Source: Bacteroidales bacterium
GTDB lineage: Bacteria > Bacteroidota > Bacteroidia > Bacteroidales > UBA932
DNA: 64,000 nt
Direction of reading: 5' to 3'
NCBI GenBank assembly: GCA_017631875.1
Contig: JAGBSL010000021.1
Span: 1 to 64,000 of the forward strand
The notes below the pieces were generated by a model, which was not told where the DNA came from, did not search any database, and saw only the letters and a list, made by a program, of their open reading frames with translations. The stretch's first letter is position 1; the number at the start of each line of letters is the position of its first letter. Position numbers and translations under genes: made by a program. Shown here one piece after another: positions 19,077 through 26,868 of this stretch.

Positions 19077-22067
19077 TTAGAAAGTAAGCTCAAGACCGAA
19101 AAGGTACTGCTTAGAGTTACCTACACGACCATATGTAAGGTTTCCTGCAACCTCAGGGTCAATACCTGAATAGTTTGTGAGGCAGAAGAGGTTACGTGCA
19201 GTGAAAGAGAGCTTAAGACCGTTAAGAACCTTCTGTGTTCCAAGAAGATGTCTTGGGAAGTCGTAAGCCACCTGGAGATTCTTCAGACGGAGGAAGTCAG
19301 CCTTCTCAAGAAGGTGAGTATCGAACTGCATGATCTCACCGTCCTTCCAGCTTGGGTACTTAGCATCTGTATTATCTGGTGTCCAGAAGTCCTGAACAGC
19401 CTTGTGCTGAGTACAGTCAAGGTTCTGGTAAGGGTTAGCATAGAAGAATGCGTCGTTGTTGATGAGATACTTGCCAAGGACATAAGAGAAGTCAGCCTGG
19501 AAAGAGAAGCCTCTCCAACCGCCACTGAAGCTGAAACCACCGTTCACTGGTGGGTTAAGTCTCTTACCTGTGTTCTGAGTAAGACCAGCCTCATCGAAGT
19601 TCTCAGTCACTCTGCTAGGATCCATAGTAGTCTCGTCTACATTCTCGCCTGGGAGATACCACTGCTGCTTACCGTTCTCAGGATTTACACCTGCATAAAC
19701 CGGATAATAGAATGATACTGGCTTACCTACAACATAAGCGAAACCATATCCTACCATCTCCCATCTCTCAAGGTCGTTGAAGAGTTCTGTAACCTTCTCA
19801 GCATTCCAGTTGAATGTTGTATTGAAACGGAGGAAGTGGTCTCTGCCACGGAGGATGTCTACTCCGAGGGTAACGTCAATACCCTGGTTAAGGAGACCAC
19901 CGACGTTAGCATAAAGACTTGAAATACCTGTTGTATAGTTATAAGGAACGTCCATGAGCATAGACGAAGTCTTTCTGCGATAGTACTCGATATTGAAGTC
20001 AATCAGGTCAAGTGCGCGACCGTTGAAACCTACTGTGAGGAGCGACTGCTTCTCCCATGTAAGGTCATAGTTAGATGGCTGACCAAGACCGAGTGAGCTT
20101 CCTGTTGCATAGTCAGACATTGCACCAACGAGAGCAAAATACTGATAATCACCGATAGAAGCGTTACCCTGAGTACCATAGCTGACCTTTGCATTGAGGT
20201 CATTGAGCCAGTATGCGTTCTGGAGGAAAGACTCTCTCTTCATCTTCCACATACCGCCGGCTGCCCAGAATGTCGCGTTCTTGTTGTTAGGACCGAAACG
20301 TGAGCATGCGTCGTTACGTACCGAAGCATCGAAATAGTACTTGTCCATAAGAGCATAGTCAACACGACCGAAGAATGAGAGGAACTGACCCTCAACGAAA
20401 GACTCGCTTACGGAGTTCTTATCACTCTTACCGTTCTGGAGGTTTGTAAGACGGTCGTCAGAGATACCCTCTGTACTTGCAGAGAATCCATCATAGTACT
20501 CTGCCACACCCTCCTGTCCTGCGAGGACTACGATCTGGTGGTCATTTCCGATATTAAATGCATACTCGATTGTATTTGTAATGGTAGCAGTGTACTCAAA
20601 ACCAGTCGATCTTGATCTTGTACCATTACCCTCTGTTGCAAGGAATGATGGAACTCTCTTTGAGTCTGACATTGAGATATAACCGTCGAGACCGGCACGC
20701 GAAGCGATCTTGAGGTTTGGAATAGGCTCGATCTCTACATTGAATGCAGTGAGGAGACCATAACGATGAGACATGTTAAGAAGGTTCGCAACATAGTATG
20801 TAGGAGTATACATACCGTCTGAGAACTGCTGCTCGAATACCTTACCGTTCTCATCCACTGCCGGATAGAGAGGGTTGTTGAGGTAAGAAAGACCACCGGC
20901 TGTATAACCTGCACCGCCTGATGCTCCACCCCAGTTAGGGTTTGTGGATCTCTTATCGTATGATACCGCTACGTTTCCTGCTACCTTGAGCCACTCCTTC
21001 GGACGACCCTGAACGTTTGTACGTACAGTGTATCTGTCATAAACGTTACCGATAGCTGTACCTCTCTGATGGAACTGAGATGCACCGATCATGTATGCCA
21101 CCTTCTGTCCACCACCCTCAACGATCACGTCGTTCTGGAACTGAGGGTTGTTGAACTGCTGGTAGTAGTTGTACCACTTTGTATCTGCGTCGAATCCCTT
21201 GTCAGTATAAGTCATTCTGATCTGCTCAGGAGTCATGAGACCTGATCTTGTCCAGAATTCCTTAAGCTCAGGACCTGAAAGCATGTTCTTATAAAGTGTC
21301 ATATCAGCAAGAGTTGAGATACCTGCCTGGCTTCTGAACGATACAGATGCCTTCTCTGCATTGTATGCACCGGCTCTTGTTGTCACTACAACGACACCGT
21401 TGGCAGCACGTGAACCATAGATCGAAGTTGCTGATGCGTCCTTGAGAATGGTAATGCTGAGGATATCGTTAGGGTTCATCGCCTGGATTGCACGGCTACT
21501 TGCCTGCATACCGTCGATGATATAAAGAGGAGTTGAAGATGCTCCGAGCGAACCCTGACCGTGAAGCTGCATAGACACGTTGTTCTCACCTGCCACACCA
21601 CCGGTAGTCATAACTGAAAGACCTGCAACCTGACCCTGAAGCTGGTCAAGAGCTGATGATGACGGAGCTGTCTTGATAGCATCTGAATTTACAGTTGTCA
21701 CCGATCCTACAATGGTTCCCACTTTCTTTGCCGAACCATAACCGACAACAACGGCATTATCAAGTGTTTCCGCGTCTACCGGAAGGTCACAATTGATTTG
21801 AGCTTTTCCTTCAACAGCAATCTCTACAGCATTGTATCCGATAGAAGAGAACACGAGAACCGCATCCTTGGATACAGTAATAGAGTACTGTCCATCAACG
21901 TCAGTGTTGACGCCGTTCATAGTACCCTTCTCATGAACCGATGCGAAAGGTACCGGCTCACCATTAGAGGCGTCAGTCACATTTCCAGTAACTGTCAGCT
22001 TCTGCGCAAAGGCTGTAGAAGCGACCATCACTGCTAACGCTGTGAGAAATAGTTTAATTTTTCTCAT
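19077..22067 (-). CDS. SusC/RagA-family TonB-dependent outer-membrane transporter
   Basis: The 996-residue protein has a Sec signal (MRKIKLFLTALAVMVASTAF, then AQ), the carboxypeptidase-like domain (KLTVTGNVTDASNGEPVPF), a TonB-box-like segment (NAVVVGYGS), a plug (LHGQGSLGASSTPLYIIDGM, IYGSRAANGVVVVTTRA) and a beta-barrel ending YLFGLELTF. It is the first gene of the five-gene operon ending at 13033. Upstream, the minus strand reads AACAACTA-AAAGT-AACAACTATG, a short direct repeat around the start, and a plausible promoter lies about 115 nt upstream. Confidence 0.97.
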   Translation of the reverse strand: MRKIKLFLTALAVMVASTAFAQKLTVTGNVTDASNGEPVPFASVHEKGTMNGVNTDVDGQYSITVSKDAVLVFSSIGYNAVEIAVEGKAQINCDLPVDAETLDNAVVVGYGSAKKVGTIVGSVTTVNSDAIKTAPSSSALDQLQGQVAGLSVMTTGGVAGENNVSMQLHGQGSLGASSTPLYIIDGMQASSRAIQAMNPNDILSITILKDASATSIYGSRAANGVVVVTTRAGAYNAEKASVSFRSQAGISTLADMTLYKNMLSGPELKEFWTRSGLMTPEQIRMTYTDKGFDADTKWYNYYQQFNNPQFQNDVIVEGGGQKVAYMIGASQFHQRGTAIGNVYDRYTVRTNVQGRPKEWLKVAGNVAVSYDKRSTNPNWGGASGGAGYTAGGLSYLNNPLYPAVDENGKVFEQQFSDGMYTPTYYVANLLNMSHRYGLLTAFNVEIEPIPNLKIASRAGLDGYISMSDSKRVPSFLATEGNGTRSRSTGFEYTATITNTIEYAFNIGNDHQIVVLAGQEGVAEYYDGFSASTEGISDDRLTNLQNGKSDKNSVSESFVEGQFLSFFGRVDYALMDKYYFDASVRNDACSRFGPNNKNATFWAAGGMWKMKRESFLQNAYWLNDLNAKVSYGTQGNASIGDYQYFALVGAMSDYATGSSLGLGQPSNYDLTWEKQSLLTVGFNGRALDLIDFNIEYYRRKTSSMLMDVPYNYTTGISSLYANVGGLLNQGIDVTLGVDILRGRDHFLRFNTTFNWNAEKVTELFNDLERWEMVGYGFAYVVGKPVSFYYPVYAGVNPENGKQQWYLPGENVDETTMDPSRVTENFDEAGLTQNTGKRLNPPVNGGFSFSGGWRGFSFQADFSYVLGKYLINNDAFFYANPYQNLDCTQHKAVQDFWTPDNTDAKYPSWKDGEIMQFDTHLLEKADFLRLKNLQVAYDFPRHLLGTQKVLNGLKLSFTARNLFCLTNYSGIDPEVAGNLTYGRVGNSKQYLFGLELTF

Positions 22068-22182
22068 AGTTGTTACTTTTAGTTGTTAAACATTAATATT
22101 GATTATTTCATTTTGACATTTTAGCATGCTACACTACACACTAATCGCGTCGCATACGAGCAATGTAAAATTACCCGAATTA

Positions 22183-22214
22183 CAAAGATGATGAATTTCT
22201 TTTACAAATCCAAA
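22183..22214 (-). promoter_or_regulatory. Probable promoter of the SusC-to-PorV-like operon
   Basis: On the minus strand TTTG at 22214-22211 is followed, after 20 nt, by CATCTTTG at 22190-22183. That is one mismatch from the TAnnTTTG -7 consensus with a normal -33 spacing. The rest of the 291-bp gap (22068-22358) between the divergent SusC and YhhN genes is AT-rich and shows nothing else I can name. Confidence 0.4.
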
Positions 22215-22358
22215 GATTTCAAGGGCGAAAAAGCACGATTCCAGCGTTTATGCATGAGGAATAATCTTTAAAAATATCACTCATATACGACTTCGGATTA
22301 CAATTCATAAGCATCATCTGAGATTTTTTAATAACTTAGCTGCACAAAAACAAATGTC

Positions 22359-23048
22359 ATGAGTACTTTCAAACTGCAAGAAAAACGCATTCCCGCACTC
22401 GCCTGGACATGCACAGGATTGTTTATCGCGGCATCTTTTGTCTTCTTTCTACCTTTCGATATCCCTCATAAAGTAACTTCCCCTGTCGCAATACTGGTTC
22501 TCGCATCACTTTGGCTATGTCCATGGCAGATCACGCTGGCACTTCTTTTCTCTTCCGTCGGAGACTACTTCGGCTCATGCGGAAACTTCCTGGCCCAGAT
22601 GGGAAGCTTCGCGCTCGCGCATGTTATGTACATAGTATATTTCATTGATCGGTACTTCACGAAAGTCGAACGCGACAGGAAACTCACCCCTAAGATGAAA
22701 GGATACCTGGCCATGACCGTATTCTGCACCCTGGCGCTCCTGGCGGTCGTTTTCAGTCGCATCGTTCCAGCTGCGGAGCCCGGAATCATCCGCACCGGTG
22801 TCACTGTATACGCATGTCTGATCAGCACGATGATGCTTCTGGCGCTGTTGCAGAGAAGCAGCCTATTCGCCCTTGGAGCCGTTCTGTTCGTGTTTTCCGA
22901 CTTCATCCTCGCATGGAACATATTCGTAGAACCGGTACCTTACAGCCAACACCTGATCATGGCCCCATACTTCCTTGCACAGTGGCTCCTATTCATCCGC
23001 GCCACCCCATACCGAGTCGCCCCCGAAATGCGCATCATGCGGTTCTGA
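22359..23048 (+). CDS. YhhN-family integral membrane protein (lysoplasmalogenase-like)
   Basis: The 229-residue protein consists of about seven or eight membrane segments. YhhN-type motifs are visible: LLFSSVGDYFG, FALAHVMYIVYF, GAVLFVFSDFILAWN and MAPYFLAQWLLF. In the characterised relatives the conserved acidic residues inside the membrane (here the Asp in SVGDY and in VFSDF) serve hydrolysis of the vinyl-ether bond of lysoplasmalogens; whether this protein does so is not known. It is one of only two plus-strand genes in the window, is divergent from the SusC operon and convergent with the kinase gene at 23209. Confidence 0.88.
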   Translation: MSTFKLQEKRIPALAWTCTGLFIAASFVFFLPFDIPHKVTSPVAILVLASLWLCPWQITLALLFSSVGDYFGSCGNFLAQMGSFALAHVMYIVYFIDRYFTKVERDRKLTPKMKGYLAMTVFCTLALLAVVFSRIVPAAEPGIIRTGVTVYACLISTMMLLALLQRSSLFALGAVLFVFSDFILAWNIFVEPVPYSQHLIMAPYFLAQWLLFIRATPYRVAPEMRIMRF

Positions 23049-23106
23049 TCCGACACATCATCTCTGGCTTGACCCACCCTTTCACCACGGAGGAATTCAT
23101 TAAATA

Positions 23107-23145
23107 GGACACGACGCAAAGAAAACAACCCAAAACTCTGCGTCG
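23107..23145. repeat. GGACACGACGCAAAG hairpin repeat, solitary copy
   Basis: GGACACGACGCAAAG is followed 16 nt later by CTGCGTCG; the CGACGCA arms (23112-23118 and 23139-23145) pair. The same left and right halves form the three tandem units at 49995-50186. Here it lies between two convergent genes, next to the terminator at 23150. Confidence 0.75.
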
Positions 23146-23149
23146 CGAC

Positions 23150-23190
23150 AAAAAAACAGCAAGGAGAAGACTTCCGCCTTCTCCTTGCTG
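23150..23190 (-). terminator. Rho-independent terminator of the MFS-ROK operon
   Basis: Thirteen-bp perfect arms (23157-23169 and 23178-23190) with an 8-nt loop are followed on the minus strand by seven T (23156-23150). It is 18 nt past the kinase stop codon. Confidence 0.9.
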
Positions 23191-23208
23191 CATATATTCC
23201 AGTCCAGG

Positions 23209-24165
23209 TTAGAGTTCCCATGCGAGGGCTGAAGCGCCGAGGATGGCTGCGTCAGACTCCTTGAGCTCTGAGTAGACTACCTTTACCTTGTTTCTCCACA
23301 ATGGAAGCACGTTTGCGTTCATAGACTCCTCGATAGGGCCTGTGAGGAACTCCTTTGCACGAGCGAGACCGCCGAAGAGGACGATTGCCTCAGGGGCGCT
23401 GAATGCTATGAAGTCTGCGAATGAACGGCCGAGAATCTTACCTGTGAACTCGAAAATCTTGAGAGCAAGTTTGTCACCTTCTTTAGCTGCCTCGTAAACG
23501 TCTTTTGAAGCGATTGTATCAAGGTTTCTCAGGAGGGATGGCTCATCAGAAAGTTCGAGCCACTCGCGTGCTGTACGTGCAACACCTGTAGCTGACGCAT
23601 AGGTCTCGAGACATCCTGTCTTGCCGCAGCCGCATGTACGGCCGTTGTTGTGAACTGCAGCTGTATGGCCGAGCTCACCTGCAAAACCGTCGTGGCCGTA
23701 AACTACCTCACCGTTGATCACGATACCAGAGCCTACGCCAGTACCAAGGGTGATCATGATGAAGTTCTTCATTCCGCGAGCCGCACCGTATGTCATCTCA
23801 CCTACTGCCGCAGCGTTAGCGTCATTTGTAAGAGCGACAGGAAGACCGCCCATAGCCTCAGAAAGGAGCTTTGAGAACTCTACTCTCTGGCGTCCCCAAA
23901 GGAGGTTTGGAGCGTTCTCGATTGTACCTGTATAGTAGTTTCCGTTAGGAGCACCTACACCGATACCCCTTACCTTTCCCTCTACGCCAGCCTCTGCGAT
24001 AAGTTTCTTTACTGCATCAGCAAGCTCAGCGATATAAGGTTCCACCTGGTCATAAGTGTCAGTACGGATAACTGTCTGAGCCAGAACTGTTCCTCTTGCA
24101 TTTACAACACCGATCTTGGAGGTCTGTCCTCCCACATCGATACCTACTACGAATGTTGAATCCAT
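23209..24165 (-). CDS. ROK-family sugar kinase (glucokinase-like)
   Basis: The 318-residue protein has the ROK fold: an N-terminal ATP-binding motif (VGIDVGGQTSKIGVVNARG), the sugar-contacting GFAGELGH with its Glu-His pair, and the zinc-binding signature CGCGKTGCLETYAS with Cys ligands. These match bacterial ROK glucokinases that phosphorylate glucose with ATP, although other hexoses or N-acetylhexosamines are possible within the family. It follows the sugar MFS transporter by 31 nt, so uptake and phosphorylation of the same free sugar is the likely pathway. Glucose released by the starch locus at 38755-64000 is an attractive but unproved source. Confidence 0.94.
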   Translation of the reverse strand: MDSTFVVGIDVGGQTSKIGVVNARGTVLAQTVIRTDTYDQVEPYIAELADAVKKLIAEAGVEGKVRGIGVGAPNGNYYTGTIENAPNLLWGRQRVEFSKLLSEAMGGLPVALTNDANAAAVGEMTYGAARGMKNFIMITLGTGVGSGIVINGEVVYGHDGFAGELGHTAAVHNNGRTCGCGKTGCLETYASATGVARTAREWLELSDEPSLLRNLDTIASKDVYEAAKEGDKLALKIFEFTGKILGRSFADFIAFSAPEAIVLFGGLARAKEFLTGPIEESMNANVLPLWRNKVKVVYSELKESDAAILGASALAWEL

Positions 24166-24196
24166 TATAATATTGATTTGGAGTTAGTATAAGAGA

Positions 24197-25474
24197 TTAT
24201 GCGTTCTTTACCTTTGATCCGAAGAGAGCGAACCAGAGCATGTAAGCAAGGGCTACAACGATTACCCAGTAGCTTGCCATGTAAGAAACTGCGTCAGCGA
24301 CAGCATTCTGGATGAGTGGAAGCACTCCGCCACCTACAACCATTGTCATGAACAGACCTGAAGCAAGAGCTGAATGCTTGCCGAGTCCCTCAACAGAAAG
24401 GTTGAAGATTGTACCCCACATTACTGATGTACACAGACCGCAGCACACGAGAAGGACAGCAGTAAGAGGAACCTGTGCCATTCCGAATCCAGCCCCTGTA
24501 AATACAGGCATAGACGCTGCAACATTTGTAGAGAACATGGCTGAAACGACAAGGACGATAGCAACAGCACATGTTACAGAAAGCTGTGTCCTGCTGGATA
24601 CTTTTCCGCTGATGAGGCTTGATACAAAACGTCCGATAAGCATAAGGAACCAATATGTTCCGGCAACAAAACCAGCCGTCGTAGCTGCGTTCGCTGTACC
24701 AAGAGTATCAGTAAGATAGAAGTTGAGTGTACCTGGGATACCGATCTCGACACCTACGTACAGGAAGATGGCGATAACGCCGAATACCAGGTGACGATAT
24801 TTCAAGAGTGTCTTCACCGAAGCATCTGACTTCTCCTGCTCAGGCTCTACGAAAGGAACAAAGATAAGCACTGCGAATGTCGCTGCAAATACACCCATTG
24901 CCATAAAGAGGACTGTGTTCACATCTGATATAGCTGTATCCTTTGTAATCTGTCCGATAAGCGCACCTACGAGCATAGGAGTAATGGTTCCCATGAGCGA
25001 ATTGAAGGTACCACCGATCTGAACAAGTTGATTACCCTTGTTACCGCCGCCACCGAGAAGAGTCAGCATTGGGTTCACAACTGTATTAAGGATACATACG
25101 GAGAATCCGCAGATGAATGCTCCTAAAAGGTAAACGAAGAAATTGGATGGAAGGCTAAAAAGGGTCGAACCTACACCGATCTTACCTGAAAGGAACTGTA
25201 CAAGGACGCCAAAGAATCCTACTGCCACTCCAATAAGGGTTGTCTTCTTATAACCGACATTGGTGATAAGCTTTCCTGCAGGAATACCCATGAATAGGTA
25301 TGCAAGGAAGTTCATCATGTTACCCATCATACCCCAGAAGCTTGAGCCATCAATACCTGGCTGGATCTTCCAGATGTTACCGATCGGCGCTGCAAGGTTG
25401 GTCACAAAAGAGATCATTCCGAAAAGGAACATCATGGTAAGGACCGCTACCCAGTTTGTCTTGTTCTTGTTCAT
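24197..25474 (-). CDS. Sugar MFS transporter (FucP/glucose-galactose type)
   Basis: The 425-residue protein has twelve predicted membrane segments with the layout of the FucP/GluP branch of the major facilitator superfamily: a first helix MMFLFGMISFVTNLAAPIG, a GIPAGKLITNVGYKK loop between helices 2 and 3, and ASGLFMTMVVGGGVLPLIQN in the C-terminal half. Such proteins import hexoses with protons or sodium. It forms an operon with the ROK kinase. The 310-bp gap upstream (25475-25784) holds a promoter and a terminator-like hairpin, which may mean attenuation. The AraC regulator gene next upstream is a candidate controller. Confidence 0.92.
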   Translation of the reverse strand: MNKNKTNWVAVLTMMFLFGMISFVTNLAAPIGNIWKIQPGIDGSSFWGMMGNMMNFLAYLFMGIPAGKLITNVGYKKTTLIGVAVGFFGVLVQFLSGKIGVGSTLFSLPSNFFVYLLGAFICGFSVCILNTVVNPMLTLLGGGGNKGNQLVQIGGTFNSLMGTITPMLVGALIGQITKDTAISDVNTVLFMAMGVFAATFAVLIFVPFVEPEQEKSDASVKTLLKYRHLVFGVIAIFLYVGVEIGIPGTLNFYLTDTLGTANAATTAGFVAGTYWFLMLIGRFVSSLISGKVSSRTQLSVTCAVAIVLVVSAMFSTNVAASMPVFTGAGFGMAQVPLTAVLLVCCGLCTSVMWGTIFNLSVEGLGKHSALASGLFMTMVVGGGVLPLIQNAVADAVSYMASYWVIVVALAYMLWFALFGSKVKNA

Positions 25475-25595
25475 TTTGTTAGTATTTTTATGTTAAAAAT
25501 TATCGTTGTCAGCAAATCGGGCCCAAGTTACGAAAAATTTCAACACGAAAAGCCAAAACGAGGCACATTTCGTCCAAACTTGCAGGCTGCCACAT

Positions 25596-25631
25596 AAAAA
25601 TTAGCAGGGTTCCCTCCCCAAGGAACCCTGC
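25596..25631 (-). terminator. Hairpin terminator or attenuator upstream of the MFS gene
   Basis: Ten-bp perfect arms GCAGGGTTCC (25604-25613) and GGAACCCTGC (25622-25631) are followed on the minus strand by TAATTTTTATG. It sits between a strong promoter (25686-25716) and the MFS gene, so it either ends the AraC transcript and a short leader RNA or works as an attenuator. Confidence 0.7.
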
Positions 25632-25685
25632 CGTATATAAAACGAACTTAACAAATAGACACGAAAAAATTTCTGATGTCTGATG

Positions 25686-25716
25686 CAAAGTTAACGATTA
25701 TTATGGATTATGCAAA
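25686..25716 (-). promoter_or_regulatory. Minus-strand promoter between the AraC and MFS genes
   Basis: TTTG at 25716-25713 and TAACTTTG at 25693-25686 match both Bacteroidota promoter boxes with a 19-nt spacer. Transcription would start near 25679 and meet the hairpin at 25604-25631 after about 50 nt. Confidence 0.65.
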
Positions 25717-25784
25717 TTTTTGACAAATTTTTCAGCGACACACGCCTTATCACTGAAATTTATTAACCCGTTTATAAATTTCAG

Positions 25785-26693
25785 TTATGAGTTCCTATAC
25801 TCAGTTGGAGTCATGCCAGTACGCGCCTTGAAGAACTTGTAGAACACCGACTGATTCGGGAAGTTCAGCTTGAAGACTATCTCCTTGATGGTCACTCCCG
25901 AGTACTTGAGCAGGTTCTTCGCCTCCAGGATCACATACTGATCGATCCACTCGGGAGCCGACTTGCCGGTCGCGGTCTTGATCAGCTTGCTGAGATATTT
26001 CGGAGTCAGACACAGCTTATCTGCATAGAATCCCACATTGCGATACTGTGTGTGATACTCGGAAACAAGCTTTATGAAGCGGTCGAATATGAGCTTGCTG
26101 CGGGTCGACTGGCTTTCAGCCTCAGCCGAGGCTCCTCTCTTTTTCCATACGCCCATCAGCATATAGAACATCGAAGACAGCAGGGATAGCAGAGCCTCCC
26201 TCTTATACATAGCCTCCGAATTGACGACTCTGGTAACGATCTCCAGTCCGCAGCGCACAACCTGAAGTTCCTTTTCCGTCAGCTTCACGCTAGGATTCTC
26301 CATCATGGACATGCCTTCATTGAATATCTTGTTCGCATCCAGCTGCATGCCCTGAAGAAACTCCTTCGACATGGCAACACAGACATACTGAACCTCCTCC
26401 TTAGGAACATCCAGAATCTCGTTTACCCTGATTATGTTTCCAGGCACATTCATGAATATCATACCCTCCTCAATCTGATATTCCGTAAGATTCACATTCA
26501 GACGGATACGTCCCTTGACGCAATACAGAAGCATGTAGCCGTCGAAGCGGCACGGATGCCCCAGAGGCTGAATCTGATGAGAAAGCTTTATATCCATAAC
26601 ATAGAAATCATCACCAAAACTTACGCGAGGTGAATCCGGGAAAAAGTTCTTGAAGCGTGCAAGAGAGATGTCGTGAAGTGAAGTTTCTGCCAT
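25785..26693 (-). CDS. AraC-family transcriptional regulator
   Basis: I use the start at 26693 (302 residues, MAETSLHDISLARFKNF). The longer frame to 26750 would begin upstream of the -7 element at 26744-26737 and so could not be transcribed from it. The N-terminal part resembles a cupin-like sensor (GDDFYVMDIKLSHQIQPLG). The C-terminal 100 residues form the double helix-turn-helix: FYADKLCLTPKYLSKLIKTA for the first and VTIKEIVFKLNFPNQSVFYK for the second, with the typical ending TGMTPTEYRN. It lies directly upstream of the MFS-ROK operon in the same direction. Control of that operon is inferred from position only. Confidence 0.93.
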   Translation of the reverse strand: MAETSLHDISLARFKNFFPDSPRVSFGDDFYVMDIKLSHQIQPLGHPCRFDGYMLLYCVKGRIRLNVNLTEYQIEEGMIFMNVPGNIIRVNEILDVPKEEVQYVCVAMSKEFLQGMQLDANKIFNEGMSMMENPSVKLTEKELQVVRCGLEIVTRVVNSEAMYKREALLSLLSSMFYMLMGVWKKRGASAEAESQSTRSKLIFDRFIKLVSEYHTQYRNVGFYADKLCLTPKYLSKLIKTATGKSAPEWIDQYVILEAKNLLKYSGVTIKEIVFKLNFPNQSVFYKFFKARTGMTPTEYRNS

Positions 26694-26736
26694 CTTTTGT
26701 ATAGTATTAATTGTCAATAATTCGTCATGGATGCGA

Positions 26737-26744
26737 CAAATATA
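26737..26744 (-). promoter_or_regulatory. -7 promoter element of the AraC-type gene
   Basis: The minus strand reads TATATTTG, a perfect TAnnTTTG match, 43 nt upstream of the chosen start at 26693 and inside the longer alternative frame. No clear -33 box is seen. Confidence 0.5.
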
Positions 26745-26790
26745 CAACAAAAACCATTCCCTGCTATTATTTTGGCGAAATTTTTCGTCC

Positions 26791-26850
26791 TTTTGAATAA
26801 TATGTAAGAAGTCCGCCTTATTGGGCGGACTTCTTACATATTATTCAAAA
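26791..26850. terminator. Perfect 27-bp inverted repeat, probable bidirectional terminator
   Basis: Arms 26791-26817 and 26824-26850 are exact complements over 27 bp with a 6-nt loop. The ends are TTTTGAATAA and TTATTCAAAA, so either strand gives a stem of G-C pairs followed by U-rich sequence. It lies 18 nt beyond the stop of the acyl-CoA ligase gene. The stem is much longer than usual. Confidence 0.75.
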
Positions 26851-26868
26851 ATCTAATTATAATTTTAA

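Noticed and set aside
26694..26750. Upstream start for the AraC-type regulator
   Set aside because: It precedes the TATATTTG -7 element at 26744-26737, so it would not be on the transcript from that promoter.
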